Shown here: positions 62,103 to 64,000 of the stretch, one piece after another
Numbering within the stretch: the stretch's first letter is position 1
Layout of the letters: each line of letters opens with the position of its first letter
The notes under the pieces: model-generated
The model's database searches: none
Seen by the model: only the letters and a program-made list of their open reading frames with translations
Told to the model about the DNA's origin: nothing
Source: PGYT01 sp963675055
GTDB taxonomy: Bacteria > Bacteroidota > Ignavibacteria > Ignavibacteriales > Melioribacteraceae
NCBI GenBank assembly: GCA_963675055.2
Contig: CAXXJE010000002.1
Location: 2,604,001 to 2,668,000, forward strand
Direction of reading: 5' to 3'
DNA length: 64,000 bases
Translations under genes and position numbers: made by a program

Positions 62103-64000
62103 GACTCAAGACGAGGTACGGAAGATGGTTGATAAATCCAAATATAAACTTTTATTTTCGGTAGACTCGCCGAAAGATATACGTAACTATGACGTTGGCC
62201 AATTAAAAATTTTGTGCTCTGAGATTCGCGAATACATGGTTGATGTAATTTCGCAAATCGGTGGTCATTTCGGTGGCGGACTTGGAACTGTTGAGTTGAC
62301 CGTTGCTCTTCATAAAGTATTTAACACACCGGAAGATCATATAGTTTGGGATACGGGACACCAGGCTTATCCTCATAAAATAATTACCGGAAGAAGAGAT
62401 AAGCTGCAGACAATCCGGAAGTATAAAGGAATCAGTGGATTTCTAAAGAGGACCGAGAGTGAATATGATGCTTTCGGCGCGGGACACGCTTCCACATCAA
62501 TTTCAGCGGCAGTTGGAATTGCCGAGGCAAACAGAATTAAAAACAGCGATGCGAAGACTATAGCGGTTATTGGCGACGGCGCTATGACCGGTGGTATGGC
62601 CTACGAAGCGATGAATAATTCAGGTGTTCTTAAAAGCAATATTATAATTGTTCTTAATGATAATAACATGTCTATTGCTCCTAATGTCTGGCAGATCTCG
62701 AATTATTTTACAGAAATGATCTCTCATCCTGAGTACAACAGGTTTAAAGGCGCTATCTGGGATTTAACCGGTAAACTGGATCAGTTTGGCGATAGACTTC
62801 GAAGGGTTGCCTCAAGACTGGAGTCTGGTATTAAATCGATTATCACACCGGGAATGCTGTTCGAGGCTCTTGGTTTCAGGTACTTCGGACCGGTAAACGG
62901 ACATAATGTGGGACAACTGGTTAAATTATTTGAACAGGTGAAGACATTTAACGGACCAATATTGGTCCACACTATCACCGAGAAAGGTAAAGGGTATAAA
63001 CCGGCTGAAGGGCATATACAAAAACTTCATGCTTCTACTCCATTTGATAAAGTTACCGGAAAAGCATTAAAAAAAGCAGGAATGCCCGCATATACAAAAA
63101 TATTCGGGCAGGCACTTGTTGATATTGTAAAAGCTAATTCAAATGTTGTTGGAATCACTGCGGCAATGCCCGATGGTACCGGTTTGAATTATCTTCAAAA
63201 AGAAGTTCCTCAAAATTATTTTGATGTTGGTATAGCCGAAGAACATGCCGTAACCTTTGCTGCAGGTTTGGCTACTCAGGGTATTAAACCGGTTGTTGCC
63301 ATTTACTCAACTTTTCTTCAGAGGAGTTTCGATCAGATTGTGCATGACGTTGCTCTTCAGAAATTGAATGTTGCGTTTGTACTGGACCGCGCCGGTCTTG
63401 TTGGGGCTGATGGTCCGACGCATCACGGGGTTTTGGACCTGACTTACCTCAGGATGATACCCCATATGGTAATAATGGCACCAAAGGATGAAGCTGAACT
63501 TAGAGACATGCTGTACACTGCAACTGAATATAAGGAAGGTCCTATCGCTTTAAGATATCCCCGGGGAAGCGCTCTTGGTGTTGAACTTCCCGAAGAATTT
63601 ACTCGGCTGGAAATAGGAAAAGCGGAAGTATTAAGGGATGGAACTGATGTAGCTGTACTTTCTCTGGGAAGTATGGTTTCTTATTCGCAACGCGCTGCTG
63701 AGCTGCTGGAAGAGCAGAATATACATGCCACTGTTGTAAATATGCGATTTGCAAAACCGCTTGACCTGGCGCTCCTTGATGATCTTCACAAAAGATTTGA
63801 TAAGATAGTTACAGTTGAAGAGAATACGTTAATTGGTGGAATGGGTTCAGCAGTTCTCGAGTATTTCAATTCGAAGAACTACAAGAATGATGTTATGACC
63901 ATTGGACTTCCCGATAAATTTATTGATCACGGAACACAAGCCGAATTGCACAAAGAACTTGGAATTGACGCTGAAGGTATTTCCGAAAAGGTAAAAATGT
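62095..64000 (+). CDS. dxs: 1-Deoxy-D-xylulose-5-phosphate synthase (3' end cut by the window)
   Basis: 635 codons visible, with only a few residues missing at the C-terminus. A thiamine-pyrophosphate enzyme that makes DXP from pyruvate and glyceraldehyde 3-phosphate, the entry to the MEP isoprenoid pathway. HFGGGLGTVELTVALHKVFN, WDTGHQAYPHKI, GDGAMTGGMAYEAMNNSG (TPP motif) and VGIAEEHAVTFAAGLA are signatures. The listed ATG follows AGAGGAAA; ATG at 62125 with GAGG is an alternative. Together with the DUF92 gene it touches isoprenoid metabolism, but the two are far apart. Confidence 0.95.
   Translation, partial: MNKTQDEVRKMVDKSKYKLLFSVDSPKDIRNYDVGQLKILCSEIREYMVDVISQIGGHFGGGLGTVELTVALHKVFNTPEDHIVWDTGHQAYPHKIITGRRDKLQTIRKYKGISGFLKRTESEYDAFGAGHASTSISAAVGIAEANRIKNSDAKTIAVIGDGAMTGGMAYEAMNNSGVLKSNIIIVLNDNNMSIAPNVWQISNYFTEMISHPEYNRFKGAIWDLTGKLDQFGDRLRRVASRLESGIKSIITPGMLFEALGFRYFGPVNGHNVGQLVKLFEQVKTFNGPILVHTITEKGKGYKPAEGHIQKLHASTPFDKVTGKALKKAGMPAYTKIFGQALVDIVKANSNVVGITAAMPDGTGLNYLQKEVPQNYFDVGIAEEHAVTFAAGLATQGIKPVVAIYSTFLQRSFDQIVHDVALQKLNVAFVLDRAGLVGADGPTHHGVLDLTYLRMIPHMVIMAPKDEAELRDMLYTATEYKEGPIALRYPRGSALGVELPEEFTRLEIGKAEVLRDGTDVAVLSLGSMVSYSQRAAELLEEQNIHATVVNMRFAKPLDLALLDDLHKRFDKIVTVEENTLIGGMGSAVLEYFNSKNYKNDVMTIGLPDKFIDHGTQAELHKELGIDAEGISEKVKM

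Overview
The window reads as one chromosomal segment of a low-GC, Gram-negative bacterium of the Bacteroidota/Chlorobiota group, most likely an Ignavibacteria relative. This placement is an inference. It rests on the AT-rich coding style, many TTG starts, a tethered HU-like/SPOR protein, large TPR and beta-barrel envelope proteins with their own ExbB/ExbD/TonB set, and a probable tetrahydrobiopterin operon of the kind known from green sulfur bacteria. No rRNA, CRISPR array or prophage is visible.

Layout. 0-6.4 kb: an RND efflux operon (TetR regulator, TolC, adaptor, pump) with a near-perfect operator palindrome. 6.4-17 kb: signalling and transport genes: a TPR histidine kinase, a POT-family transporter, a chemoreceptor and a second kinase, the last two both with Cys-rich PAS domains. 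This stretch also holds a decayed PAS-kinase pseudogene, a truncated OprB-like porin and tRNA-Gln. 15.8-18.5 kb: a beta-lactamase-fold hydrolase, a Fur-family regulator, dodecin and two C-x4-C peroxiredoxins. 18.6-21 kb: PTPS, GTP cyclohydrolase I and two short-chain dehydrogenases, together a likely pterin pathway. 21-23.2 kb: an ECF sigma factor and membrane anti-sigma flanked by two Spy-like periplasmic proteins, then tRNA-Leu. 24.5-34.1 kb: a tightly coupled envelope operon (DUF92, a 994-residue TPR protein, a plugless beta-barrel, an HU-like/SPOR membrane protein, ExbB, ExbD, TonB).

34-46 kb is mostly housekeeping: dapF, a PHP protein, efp, accB, accC, gcvH, guaA, radC, a small coiled-coil lipoprotein with a LysM protein, and phoH. 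46-50.3 kb holds mazG, ridA and the mobile region: a 128-bp hairpin-rich repeat, then a REP-associated tyrosine transposase (RAYT) gene. The RAYT gene carries an in-frame REPIN-like doublet and is split by a 1.4-kb IS3-family element. 50.3-64 kb: rsfS, argS, comF, a hemerythrin, a von Willebrand-like membrane protein, surE, a FapA/DUF342 protein and the overlapping xseA-xseB-dxs operon, with dxs running off the window.

The most unusual structure is the nest at 48.0-50.2 kb. Removing the IS and one copy of a 7-bp repeat restores a continuous RAYT frame. The IS lies in the loop of a GTAG-flanked palindrome that forms one half of an 84-bp inverted doublet inside the coding sequence. The 24.5-34.1 kb envelope operon is the best candidate for a little-described functional system.
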